From positions 62,001 through 126,000 of the forward strand of contig NZ_JBLZPK010000033.1 in the NCBI RefSeq assembly GCF_049199905.1: a stretch of DNA of 64,000 nt, in the 5' to 3' direction. The stretch is from Shinella sp032095155 (GTDB lineage: Bacteria > Pseudomonadota > Alphaproteobacteria > Rhizobiales > Rhizobiaceae). The notes under the pieces are model-generated. The model made no database searches and was not told the DNA's origin. It saw only the letters and a program-made list of their open reading frames with translations. The translations under genes and the position numbers were made by a program. Positions 16,666-24,663 of the stretch are shown here, piece by piece (the stretch's first letter is position 1; every line of letters starts with the position of its first letter).

Positions 16666-17699
16666 TTGGCCAAACCAGCCTTTTCAATGGCATCGGCTAG
16701 ACGCTCGATGCCTTCGATGGTGCGGATCGTCGGGTTCATCGCCTGCGCGTCCATATCGAAGACATAGTTGCTCTTCACCGCCGGCATGAGGCTTGCGACC
16801 GGGTCGGTCTTCAGGAAGTCGAGCTTGGCCTCAAGGCCGTCGAGCGGATAGCGGCGGCGCTCCATCGAGCCCGCGACGATCATCGTCGGCGCGGCCTTGG
16901 CGATGGTTTCCCAGCCGACCGTCGGCCATTCGTCCTCGGTCTTGATGATATTTTCGATGCCGAGCGCCGACATGATGTAACCCGGCGCACCGTTCTTGCC
17001 GGCGACATAGGGATCGGCATCCGCGGCGCTGGAGAACCAGAAGACGGCCGAGAGCTTGTCCTTGGCGGCGGCAACCTTGGCACGGGCCGCCTCTTCGCGT
17101 GCCTTCAGCGCGGCAACGACCTCTTCGCCCTTGTCCTGGATATCGTAGATCTGCGCCATTTCGCGGATCTCCTGATAGACCAGCTCCATGGTGAAGACCT
17201 GATGGCGCACGCCGTCGCTGGCCGCGCTGTTCTCCTTGCCGACGCAATCGGACGGCGAGGTGTAGACGGAAATGCCGAGCTCCTCGAACTGCTCGGGCTT
17301 GGCAACGACGCCTTCCGGCCCGACCTGCCACTGGAACTGCACCGTGACGATATCCGGCTTCTTGGCGAGCACGCTTTCGAAGCTCGGCTCGTTGTCGGCC
17401 AGACGGTCGATCCTGGCGTTGACGTCTTCATAGCCCTTGAGGACCGGGCCGACCCACAGCGCCGTGCCCACCACCTTGTCGGCCAGGCCGAGCATGTAGA
17501 GGATTTCGGTCGAGCTCTGGCCAATCGAAACGGTCTGCGTCGGCGCCTTCTGGAAGGTGACCGGGCGGCCGCAATTCTGCAGCGTCAGCGGATACTGCGT
17601 CTCGGCGGCTTGGGCCGTGCCGGAGGCGATGAGGGTTACCGCGCCGGTAAGGGCGGAAGCGAGGGATGCGGCGCGCAGGGCCGCGGAAAACAAGGTCAT
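16662..17699 (-). CDS. BtuF/FecB-type periplasmic binding protein
   Basis: This is the substrate-binding protein of the importer, 345 residues with a cleavable signal peptide ending at AQA-AETQYP. It has the helical-backbone binding-protein pattern: PTQTVSIGQSSTEILYMLGL, then ESVLAKKPDIVTVQF and a C-terminal helix IEGIERLADAIEKAGLAK. The ATG at 17699 follows GGGAGAAATCC. It is the first gene after the cobalamin riboswitch, so uptake of cobalamin or a related corrinoid is the leading hypothesis; a ferric siderophore is the alternative. Confidence 0.88.
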   Translation of the reverse strand: MTLFSAALRAASLASALTGAVTLIASGTAQAAETQYPLTLQNCGRPVTFQKAPTQTVSIGQSSTEILYMLGLADKVVGTALWVGPVLKGYEDVNARIDRLADNEPSFESVLAKKPDIVTVQFQWQVGPEGVVAKPEQFEELGISVYTSPSDCVGKENSAASDGVRHQVFTMELVYQEIREMAQIYDIQDKGEEVVAALKAREEAARAKVAAAKDKLSAVFWFSSAADADPYVAGKNGAPGYIMSALGIENIIKTEDEWPTVGWETIAKAAPTMIVAGSMERRRYPLDGLEAKLDFLKTDPVASLMPAVKSNYVFDMDAQAMNPTIRTIEGIERLADAIEKAGLAK

Positions 17700-17889
17700 G
17701 GATTTCTCCCGGAGAGTGAAGGCGTGCGGGCTCAGCCGATGGACCACGAAGGGCGCACCGAATGCGGTCGGGAGAAAACGATTAGGGGTCTGCCGCGGGC
17801 GGCAGTCTGGCTCGTCATGGCGTCTCCTGTTCCGGGCTTCCCCGCCCGTGACTTGGATCTGGAGTGCATGGCAAGCAGCACTCTCGGCT

Positions 17890-18105
17890 CTGACGGCAGG
17901 TCTCCTGGCTCACGGATATCTGCTGCCTGTCTGCCTTCCCGTGCAAACGCACAGTGGCATGACGCGAAACGCGTCACGAGGACAGGCGGCAATCCGCCTA
18001 CAGTTGCGGGGGCAGCCACGGAATGGGTCCCTGTTGGGTCATCCGCACCGTGTTCCCTATTAATCCCCTGGGAGTCATCCTTCGGGGAACCGTCGTCCCA
18101 TCCTT
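17890..18105 (-). promoter_or_regulatory. Cobalamin (B12) riboswitch
   Basis: On the minus strand, the conserved B12 box GGCTGCCCCCGCAACTGTAG lies at about 17998-18018, followed by a helix and CGGGAAGGCAG, and closing with GAGCCAGGAGACCTGCC at 17895-17911. The upstream GGTTCCCC near 18083-18092 and AGGGAACACGGTG are where the first helices should form. These are the diagnostic parts of the adenosylcobalamin riboswitch. It fills most of the 445-base space ahead of the binding-protein gene and should shut the operon off when B12 is plentiful. Exact ends are approximate. Confidence 0.95.
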
Positions 18106-18144
18106 AGTCCGCACCGTTCGGCGGCGTCAAGGTGACGGCGAAAA

Positions 18145-18999
18145 TCAGCTTTCGAAATCCCCGAAGACGTCCTGAAGGTGCGTCAACCGGTCGACGCGCT
18201 CGCTCACCTCGTCGCCCATCTCGACGATGATGTTGCTCAACATGAGATCCATCACCGCCGTCATGGTCGCGGCACCATCCCACAGCGGCCCGTGCGAGCC
18301 GGGCACGATGAGGCAGATATCGGAAACGTCTGGCCCCCAGGGGCAGAATTCATCGGTCAGCAGCACGACCTTCACGCCGGCGCGCCGCGCCTCCAGCGCC
18401 AGCGGCCGGGCCTTGGCGGCAAAGCGGCGCACGTCGTGCAGGAAGAGCAGCCGCCCCTCGACGGAGCCGTCGAGCACTTCGGCATAGGTGCCGTTGACGC
18501 CGTCGACGAATTGCACGCGCGGGCGGGTATAGGAGAGCTGGCTTGCGAAATACTGCGCGATGCCGCGCACGTTCTGATAGGCGGCGACATAGACCTCGGT
18601 CGCGCCGATCAGCGCGTCGATCGTCTGCTGCCATTCCGGTGCTGACGTGATGGCGTAGATTTCGCCGAGATTGTCGATCTGCTGCTGGATGAGTCCGGCG
18701 AGCAGCTTGCCGTCCTTGCGGTCCTGTTCGAGCCGTCCGACCTGCCCCTTGACCTGCCAGGCGGGGTTGGAACTGCCGCGGCGCAACTCGCTCTTCAGCT
18801 CGTCGAGCCCGTCGAAACCCATGCGGCGCAGATAGCGGCCGATGGTCATGGGCGAGAGTTCCAGGCGCTGGGCGATCGACCGCGCCGTCTCGAAGGGCAG
18901 CTCGGCGATGTTGCGCTCGATGTAATGGGCGATCAGCTTGTCGGATTTGGACCGCCTGAGGTCGTCGGACTGAACGAGCTTCAGAATGCGTTTCGACAC
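18145..18999 (-). CDS. RpiR-family transcriptional regulator
   Basis: This 284-residue regulator has an N-terminal RpiR helix-turn-helix (SDKLIAHYIERN, ETARSIAQRLELSPMTIGRYLRRMGF) and a C-terminal SIS domain (VYVAAYQNVRGIAQYFASQL, AKARPLALEARRAGVKVVLLTD). The preferred start is a GTG at 18999 (VSKRILKLVQ), preceded by GAGAGGGG; the frame extends to 19098 but would overlap the upstream gene. It lies downstream of the polyamine-type binding protein gene, separated by a hairpin, and probably controls the transporter on both sides of 20126-20289. The ligand is unknown. Confidence 0.88.
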   Translation of the reverse strand: MSKRILKLVQSDDLRRSKSDKLIAHYIERNIAELPFETARSIAQRLELSPMTIGRYLRRMGFDGLDELKSELRRGSSNPAWQVKGQVGRLEQDRKDGKLLAGLIQQQIDNLGEIYAITSAPEWQQTIDALIGATEVYVAAYQNVRGIAQYFASQLSYTRPRVQFVDGVNGTYAEVLDGSVEGRLLFLHDVRRFAAKARPLALEARRAGVKVVLLTDEFCPWGPDVSDICLIVPGSHGPLWDGAATMTAVMDLMLSNIIVEMGDEVSERVDRLTHLQDVFGDFES

Positions 19000-19019
19000 G
19001 TCGCCCCTCTCTTCGAAAT

Positions 19020-19043
19020 CCCGCCCGTCCAAAGACGGGCGGG
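19020..19043 (-). terminator. Strong hairpin between binding-protein gene and rpiR gene
   Basis: CCCGCCCGTC-CAAA-GACGGGCGGG is a perfect 10-bp stem with a 4-base loop, starting 23 bases after the binding-protein stop. There is no T-run, so it may act as an mRNA 3' stabiliser or partial terminator that lowers rpiR expression. Confidence 0.6.
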
Positions 19044-19066
19044 TATCAACCGCACTCACACCGGGC

Positions 19067-20125
19067 TCATTGCGCCGTCTTGACCCGCGTCCAGACACGG
19101 TCCACCTGACGCAGGGCCGGGCCCAGATCCTCGAATATCTGGAGACGCGCCATCGTCTCGGCCGGCGGGTTGATTTCCTTGCTATTCTTGATCTTTGCCG
19201 GGGTCAATTCCCGCGCCGGCACGTTGGCGGTGCCGTTGGTCTGCTGCGAAACGTTCAGCGCGACGATTTCGGGACGCGTATAGAACTGGAGGAACTTGAT
19301 CGCGTTGTCCTTGTTCGGCGCAGTTTTCAGCACGCAGATATCCTCCTGATACATGGTCGCCCCCTCCTCGGGGATCACGTAGCCGAGGTCCTTCTCATTG
19401 GCGAAGATATCCACCATCGCACCGACGAAGGCGTGCCCGGCCGCCACGTCGCCCGCTTGCACCATCGGCCGCTCGTCATAGGTGAAGGCCGCCACATCCG
19501 GCTTCATGGCGATGATCGTGTCGGCCGCCTGCTGCAACTCGGCCGGGTCCGTAGAGTTGATCTTGTGGCCGTTCAGGATGAGGCCGACCGCCAGCACTTC
19601 GCGCATGTCGTCGAGCAGCGTGAATTTCAGGCCCTTGGCCTTCACCGTCTCGATCAGGTCCTTCCAGCCAGTGATATCCTTGCCGAGGACCTTGCGGTTA
19701 TACATGATGCCGACCGAACCCCAGGCATAGGGCAGGCAATATTCGCCGTTCGGGTCGCTCTTGGCGCGCAGGAACGTCGGATCGATGTTCTTGAAGCCTT
19801 CATACTGGTTGATGTCGGTCTTCTCCAGAAGATCGAGCTTGGCCATGATGTCCTGCATATGCACGGACGGGAAAACGATGTCATAGCCCGTGGCGCCGCC
19901 CTGGATCTTGGCCAGCATTTCCTCGTTGGAGGAATAGGTCGAGAGGTTGACCTTGATCGAGGTTTCCTCCTCAAACTTCTTCAAGACCTCCGGATTGATA
20001 TATTCGCCCCAGTTATAGACGTTGAGTTCGGCAGCACTGGCCATGCCCGTCGTGGCCATGAGCACGGCGAGCGAAAAGGCGGCGCGGCGAAAACCGGACA
20101 GACCGGCATCATGCGATTTCGGCAT
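19067..20125 (-). CDS. PotD-like polyamine-type ABC substrate-binding protein
   Basis: This 352-residue periplasmic protein has a signal peptide ending ASA-AELNVYNWGEYINPEV; the NVYNWGEYI start is characteristic of PotD/PotF spermidine/putrescine receptors. YGSVGIMYN-like (AWGSVGIMYNRKVLG) and TYDERPMVQAGDVAAGHAF segments fit the family. The ATG at 20125 follows GAGGAG. It is transcribed away from the ATPase and permeases (20290-23118), an unusual split arrangement. Substrate could be a polyamine or another cationic compound; the aminopeptidase at the end of the partner operon hints at a peptide-like amine. Confidence 0.9.
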   Translation of the reverse strand: MPKSHDAGLSGFRRAAFSLAVLMATTGMASAAELNVYNWGEYINPEVLKKFEEETSIKVNLSTYSSNEEMLAKIQGGATGYDIVFPSVHMQDIMAKLDLLEKTDINQYEGFKNIDPTFLRAKSDPNGEYCLPYAWGSVGIMYNRKVLGKDITGWKDLIETVKAKGLKFTLLDDMREVLAVGLILNGHKINSTDPAELQQAADTIIAMKPDVAAFTYDERPMVQAGDVAAGHAFVGAMVDIFANEKDLGYVIPEEGATMYQEDICVLKTAPNKDNAIKFLQFYTRPEIVALNVSQQTNGTANVPARELTPAKIKNSKEINPPAETMARLQIFEDLGPALRQVDRVWTRVKTAQ

Positions 20126-20258
20126 CGAATAGTCTCCTCTGATGGTTTGGCCCGTCGTGGCCCCGGCGCTTTGCTTTGCGCCGTCTTTCCCGTCCCGGCT
20201 TCTTTCGGCCGTTGACTTGGATGAACAAATGGTATCCAGATATCGAAATCGCACAAGC

Positions 20259-20272
20259 GTTATTTTTATAAC
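20259..20272. promoter_or_regulatory. Inverted repeat in the divergent promoter region
   Basis: GTTAT-TTTT-ATAAC lies in the only AT-rich stretch of the 164-base space between the divergent binding-protein and ATPase genes, 17 bases before the latter. It could be an operator for the RpiR regulator or part of the leader; no clear -35/-10 pair was identified. Confidence 0.4.
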
Positions 20273-20289
20273 ATTAATGGGGAACGACG

Positions 20290-21372
20290 ATGCGAGATTC
20301 CATAGTCCGCCTGGAAAAGGCGGCGAAGGCCTTTGCCACGCCCGAGGGACAGACCGTGACGGCGCTCGACGCGATCGACCTCGATGTCATCAGCAACGAG
20401 TTCCTGACGCTTCTCGGACCATCGGGCTGCGGCAAGACCACCCTGCTCCAGGCGATCAGCGGCTTTGTCCAGCTCGATGGCGGGCGCATCCTGATCGACC
20501 GCGAGGACATGACCGACCGGCCGCCCTATCGACGCCCGGTCAACACGGTGTTCCAGAACTACGCGCTCTTCCCGCATATGACGGTCGGCGAAAACACCGG
20601 CTATGCGCTGGAAGTCGCCGGTGTTGCAAAGGCGGAACGCACCCGGCGTGTCGGCGATGCGTTGCGCATGGTCGGGCTGGAAGGCATGGAAGGCCGCAAG
20701 CCCCGCCAGCTCTCCGGCGGACAGCAGCAGCGCGTGGCGCTCGCCCGCGCCATCATCGCCCGGCCGAAGCTGCTCCTGCTCGACGAGCCGCTCTCGGCGC
20801 TCGACAAGAATCTGCGCCAGTCCATGCAGATCGAGCTGAAGACGCTGCAGAATGAGCTCGGCATCTCCTTCATCTTCGTGACACACGACCAGCAGGAGGC
20901 GCTGACCATGTCGGACCGCGTCGCCGTGCTCTCGGGCGGGCGCATCCAGCAACTCGATACGCCGCGCGCCATCTACGACCAGCCGAAGAACAGTTTCGTC
21001 GCCACCTTCGTCGGCGCCAGCAACCTCTTCGAGGGTGAGGCCGGCAGCGGACAGCTCGTCACGAAAGACGGCCTTTCCATTTCCCATAGCCAGCCGGGCG
21101 CAACCGGCACGGCAACCGCCCTCATCCGCCCCGAACAGTTCTTCATCGCCCAACCCGGCGACAGCGCGCCGAGCCTCGATGTCGATCTCGAACAGATCGT
21201 CTTCGTCGGCTCGACCTTCGAACTGTTCGGCCGGACAGTGACGGGCCGGCGCGTCATCGCGGAAATTCCCGCCGTGCGACGCAGCCTCGTCGGCGAGATC
21301 GAGCAGTCGCGCCGTGCGCGCCTTGCCTATGATCCCGCGGCGGTGCACCTTCTTCCGGCGGAGGCGGCCTGA
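20290..21372 (+). CDS. PotA-like ABC transporter ATP-binding protein
   Basis: This 360-residue ATPase of the spermidine/putrescine family has Walker A GPSGCGKTT, signature LSGGQQQRVALAR, Walker B LLLLDEPLSALD and switch FVTHDQQEALTMSDRVAV, followed by a C-terminal TOBE-type domain of about 120 residues. Start ATG follows GGGGAACGACG. It is first in a plus-strand operon with two permeases and an S58 peptidase; the next gene starts one base after its stop. Confidence 0.93.
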   Translation: MRDSIVRLEKAAKAFATPEGQTVTALDAIDLDVISNEFLTLLGPSGCGKTTLLQAISGFVQLDGGRILIDREDMTDRPPYRRPVNTVFQNYALFPHMTVGENTGYALEVAGVAKAERTRRVGDALRMVGLEGMEGRKPRQLSGGQQQRVALARAIIARPKLLLLDEPLSALDKNLRQSMQIELKTLQNELGISFIFVTHDQQEALTMSDRVAVLSGGRIQQLDTPRAIYDQPKNSFVATFVGASNLFEGEAGSGQLVTKDGLSISHSQPGATGTATALIRPEQFFIAQPGDSAPSLDVDLEQIVFVGSTFELFGRTVTGRRVIAEIPAVRRSLVGEIEQSRRARLAYDPAAVHLLPAEAA

Positions 21373-21373
21373 C

Positions 21374-22276
21374 ATGACGTCGATTGCCTTTCGCCGTCGC
21401 GCCCAGCTTGCGATCCTGCTCGGGCCGGTCTCGCTGTTCCTGGCGGTCTTCTTCCTCGGCCCGCTCGCCATCATGATCGTGACGAGTTTTCTGGCACCTG
21501 GCCTCTACGGCGGAGTGGAATGGACCTGGTATCCGCACAATTACGGCCGCATCCTCGGCTTCGCCGATCCCATGTTCGAGGATTTCGATCCGATCTACAT
21601 CGCGATCTTTCTACGCTCGCTGAAGATTGCGGCGATGACGGTCGTGGCGACACTCCTCGTCTGCTATCCAGCCGCCTTCTGCATCAGCCGGCTCTCGGAC
21701 CGGTGGAAGAATTTCTGCCTGTTCCTGATCACGCTGCCCTTCTTCACCAGCCTGATCGTGCGGCTGTTCATCTGGGTGCTGATCCTGCGCCCCACCGGCC
21801 TCGCCAATGAGGTGCTCATCGGCACCGGCATCGTCAGCCGGCCGCTCGACCTCATCTACACGGACGGCGCGATCATTCTCGGCATGGTCTATGTCTTCAT
21901 CCCCTTCATGTTCATGCCGGTCTATGCCAGCGTCGAGAAACTCGACTGGACGCTGGTGCGCGCCTCGCTCGATCTCGGCGCCGGGCCGATCCGCACTTTC
22001 CTGCGCATCATCCTGCCGCTGACGGCGCCGGGCATTGCCGGCGGCGCGGCCATCGTCTTCATCCCCGCGCTCGGCAATTTCGTCGTGCCGGCCATTCTCG
22101 GCGGCGCGAAGGTCATGATGCTGGGCAATCTCATCGAGCAGCAGTTCCTCGCAGCGCGCAACTGGCCCTTCGGCTCGGCGCTCGCCATGATGGTGATGAC
22201 CGTCATGCTGGTGTTGCTCTTCATCCACGTCGTCGTTTCCGGCCGTCGCGATTTTGATCCCGCGACCGGACATTGA
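21374..22276 (+). CDS. PotB-like ABC transporter permease
   Basis: This 300-residue inner-membrane permease belongs to the PotB/PotH group. After the first membrane segment (AILLGPVSLFLAVFFLGPLAI) comes a periplasmic loop and the transport domain, with coupling loop SLDLGAGPIRTFLRIILPLTAPGIAGG. The ATG at 21374 (MTSIAFRRR) is one base after the ATPase stop; an open frame beginning at 21314 would overlap that gene. It pairs with the permease that follows. Confidence 0.92.
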   Translation: MTSIAFRRRAQLAILLGPVSLFLAVFFLGPLAIMIVTSFLAPGLYGGVEWTWYPHNYGRILGFADPMFEDFDPIYIAIFLRSLKIAAMTVVATLLVCYPAAFCISRLSDRWKNFCLFLITLPFFTSLIVRLFIWVLILRPTGLANEVLIGTGIVSRPLDLIYTDGAIILGMVYVFIPFMFMPVYASVEKLDWTLVRASLDLGAGPIRTFLRIILPLTAPGIAGGAAIVFIPALGNFVVPAILGGAKVMMLGNLIEQQFLAARNWPFGSALAMMVMTVMLVLLFIHVVVSGRRDFDPATGH

Positions 22277-22287
22277 GGAGTGCGGCC

Positions 22288-23118
22288 ATGAAGATTTTCG
22301 CCACGCTGGCCCGCGGCAGCCTGATTGCCTATACCGCGCTGTTCTTCGCCTTCATCTACATTCCGCTCGCGCTGATCGCCGTCTATTCGTTCAATGCGAA
22401 CCCGGTCAACATGATGACCTGGACCGGTTTCACCACCGAATGGTACGCTCAGGTCCTCGGCTTCAAGACGACGATCTCGGAAAACGCGCTCTATCTGGAA
22501 TCGACCAGCCAGCTCGTCGAGGCGCTCTGGAACAGCCTGATCATCGCGACATCCACCACGGCGATCGCCACCGTGCTCGGCAGCGCCATGGCGATTGCGC
22601 TCTATCGCTTCGATTTCTTCGGACGGCGTTTCTACCGCACCGTCATGTTCATGCCGATGCTGATGCCCGATATCGTGCTCGGCATCGCGCTCCTGATCTT
22701 CTTCGTCAATTCCGGCATCAATCTCGGCCTGAAGACGATCATCATCGGCCAGTGCACCTTCCTGATCTCCTATGTCTTCATCGTCGTCACCGCGCGGCTC
22801 GCCGGCATGGACCGCACGCTGGAGCACGCCTCGGCCGATCTCGGCGCCAACGAATGGACGACCTTCCGCAAGGTGGTGTTTCCGCAGCTCCTGCCCGGCA
22901 TCGTCGGCGGCGCGCTGCTCGCCTTCATCATCTCGATGGACGATCTCGTCATCACCTATTTCATCGCCGGCGTCGATGTGACGACGCTGCCGATGTTCAT
23001 CTTCGCCATGCTCCGGCGCGGCATCAAGCCGGAGATCAACGCCATCGCAGTGATGATGCTGACCTTCTCCTTCGTCATCGCCTCGCTCGGCCTCTATCTT
23101 CGCTCCCGGCAGAAATAA
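22288..23118 (+). CDS. PotC-like ABC transporter permease
   Basis: This 276-residue permease is the PotC/PotI partner. It carries the usual IYIPLALIAVYSFN near the N-terminus and coupling loop SADLGANEWTTFRKVVFPQLLPGIVGG, then SMDDLVITYFIAG, a hallmark of the family. The ATG at 22288 has GGAG seven bases upstream; a TTG at 22273 is in frame but lacks support. It is followed within two bases by the S58 peptidase gene. Confidence 0.93.
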   Translation: MKIFATLARGSLIAYTALFFAFIYIPLALIAVYSFNANPVNMMTWTGFTTEWYAQVLGFKTTISENALYLESTSQLVEALWNSLIIATSTTAIATVLGSAMAIALYRFDFFGRRFYRTVMFMPMLMPDIVLGIALLIFFVNSGINLGLKTIIIGQCTFLISYVFIVVTARLAGMDRTLEHASADLGANEWTTFRKVVFPQLLPGIVGGALLAFIISMDDLVITYFIAGVDVTTLPMFIFAMLRRGIKPEINAIAVMMLTFSFVIASLGLYLRSRQK

Positions 23119-23120
23119 TC

Positions 23121-24236
23121 ATGACCCAGACAAAACCCCGTGCCCGCGCCCTTGGCCTGCCTTTCACCGGCCGCACCGGCCCGCTCAATGCCATCACCGA
23201 TGTCGACGGCATCGCCGTCGGCTTCCAGACCATCCGCGAGGAGACGCCCCGCCCCGGCCGCAAGATGCCGGTTCGAACAGGCGTTACCGCCATCCTGCCG
23301 CACAGCGATAGCGAAACGCCCGTGCCCGTCTATGCCGGCCTGCACCGCTTCAACGGTAACGGCGAGATGACCGGCACGCACTGGATCGAGGACGGCGGCA
23401 CCTTCCTCGGCCCGGTCATGATCACCAACACGCACGGCGTTGGCATCACCCATCACGCGACGATCCGCTGGATGCTGGAGCGCTACGCCTCGACCTACGA
23501 TATCGGGGATTTCCTCTGGCTGATGCCCGTCGTCGCAGAGACCTATGACGGCGCCTTGAGCGACATCAACGGCATGCCGGTGACGGAAGCGGACGCCCGC
23601 GCGGCGCTGCAAAACCTCTCGCGCGGCCCCGTTTCCGAAGGCAATTGCGGCGGCGGCACCGGCATGATCACCTATGGCTTCAAGGGCGGCACCGGCACCT
23701 CGTCGCGCGTCGTCTCCTATGGCGACAAGGAATACACTATCGGCACCCTCGTGCAGGCCAATCACGGCCAGCGTGACTGGCTGACGATCTGCGGCGTGCC
23801 CGTCGGCAAACACCTCATGGACAACACACCGCAAAGCCAGCTGAATGAACGCGGCTCGATCATCGTCGTCATCGCAACCGACCTGCCGATGGCGCCGCAC
23901 CAGCTGAAGCGCCTCGCCCGCCGCGCCTCGATCGGCATCGGCCGCAACGGCACGCCCGGCGGCAACAATTCCGGTGATATCTTCCTCGCCTTCTCCACCG
24001 CCAATCCGCAGCCCATGGCGCACCGAGCGCCGGTGAGGCTCAATATCGAAATGGTCAATGACGAATATCTCGACCCCGTCTATGCGGCAGCGGTCGACAG
24101 CGTGGAGGAAGCGGTGGTCAACGCCATGCTGGCAGCGGAAAGTGCCGGCGGGACCCCGCATGACCGCCTGCGCGTCAATGCCATCGACCACGATGCGCTG
24201 ATGGCCGTCATGCAGCAGTATGGCCGGGGCGCTTAG
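23121..24236 (+). CDS. S58/P1-family aminopeptidase (DmpA-like)
   Basis: This 371-residue protein is a member of the self-processing S58 family (L-aminopeptidase D-esterase DmpA, beta-aminopeptidases). The autocleavage site is visible as Gly245-Ser246 in LNERGSIIVVIATDLP, matching the Gly-Ser junction of DmpA; Ser246 would become the N-terminal nucleophile of the beta chain. The conserved GGNNSGDIFLAFSTAN follows, and HGVGITHHATIRWML in the alpha part. No signal peptide is seen, so it is probably cytoplasmic. It is the last gene of the ABC importer operon, implying that the imported compound carries a hydrolysable N-terminal amino-acyl or beta-amino-acyl group. That link is inference. Confidence 0.92.
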   Translation: MTQTKPRARALGLPFTGRTGPLNAITDVDGIAVGFQTIREETPRPGRKMPVRTGVTAILPHSDSETPVPVYAGLHRFNGNGEMTGTHWIEDGGTFLGPVMITNTHGVGITHHATIRWMLERYASTYDIGDFLWLMPVVAETYDGALSDINGMPVTEADARAALQNLSRGPVSEGNCGGGTGMITYGFKGGTGTSSRVVSYGDKEYTIGTLVQANHGQRDWLTICGVPVGKHLMDNTPQSQLNERGSIIVVIATDLPMAPHQLKRLARRASIGIGRNGTPGGNNSGDIFLAFSTANPQPMAHRAPVRLNIEMVNDEYLDPVYAAAVDSVEEAVVNAMLAAESAGGTPHDRLRVNAIDHDALMAVMQQYGRGA

Positions 24237-24604
24237 TTCGCAGTCCCGTCAGGCGTCACCCGCTGGCTATCGCCGCCGGTACCGGACTGCTGTGTGGGCG
24301 AGCGATCCGTCGGCACCGTCTCGCCGCCGCCGGGCACGCTGTTATCGATCGTATCCTGCGCCGGCTCACCGCTGGTGGTGGACGACGTCTGCGTCGCATC
24401 GACCGGCGCAGAGGGATCGATGTGCTCGCCAAAAATTTCCACCGCACCCCAGGCGATGACAGCCAGGGCAAGGCTGATGCCGAGCACTTTCAGCACCGGC
24501 CGGCCGGGGCCGCCCTGCCGGGTCTCGCGGGCGGAATAGTCCTTGCGGACGGGATCGTGCGTGCGGGTGATCGGATCGCCGCGTTCGTCTTGCTGGTGGG
24601 TCAT
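24233..24604 (-). CDS. Small single-pass membrane protein, unknown function
   Basis: This 123-residue protein has a charged cytoplasmic-type N-terminus (HQQDERGDPITRTHDPVRKD), one membrane segment at about residues 37-56 (VLKVLGISLALAVIAWGAVEIF), and a Ser/Thr/Gly/Pro-rich tail. I do not recognise a functional family. Start ATG at 24604 follows AGGGAG. It converges on the S58 peptidase gene with a 4-base overlap of stop codons and is followed upstream by the dehydrogenase gene on the same strand. Confidence 0.7.
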   Translation of the reverse strand: MTHQQDERGDPITRTHDPVRKDYSARETRQGGPGRPVLKVLGISLALAVIAWGAVEIFGEHIDPSAPVDATQTSSTTSGEPAQDTIDNSVPGGGETVPTDRSPTQQSGTGGDSQRVTPDGTAN

Positions 24605-24663
24605 GGCGGACACTCCCTGAATTGCTTCTCAGGGAAAGAACTTGCGGGCAGGACGAAAGTTCC

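Noticed and set aside
15641..16693. Apparent 619-residue fusion upstream of the FecE-like ATPase
   Set aside because: The extra part is a shadow frame of the permease. A GTG with AGAGGAGG at 15640 is the real start.
17202..18107. Open frame of 301 codons on the plus strand
   Set aside because: It runs antisense through the binding-protein gene and the cobalamin riboswitch and has no recognisable domain.
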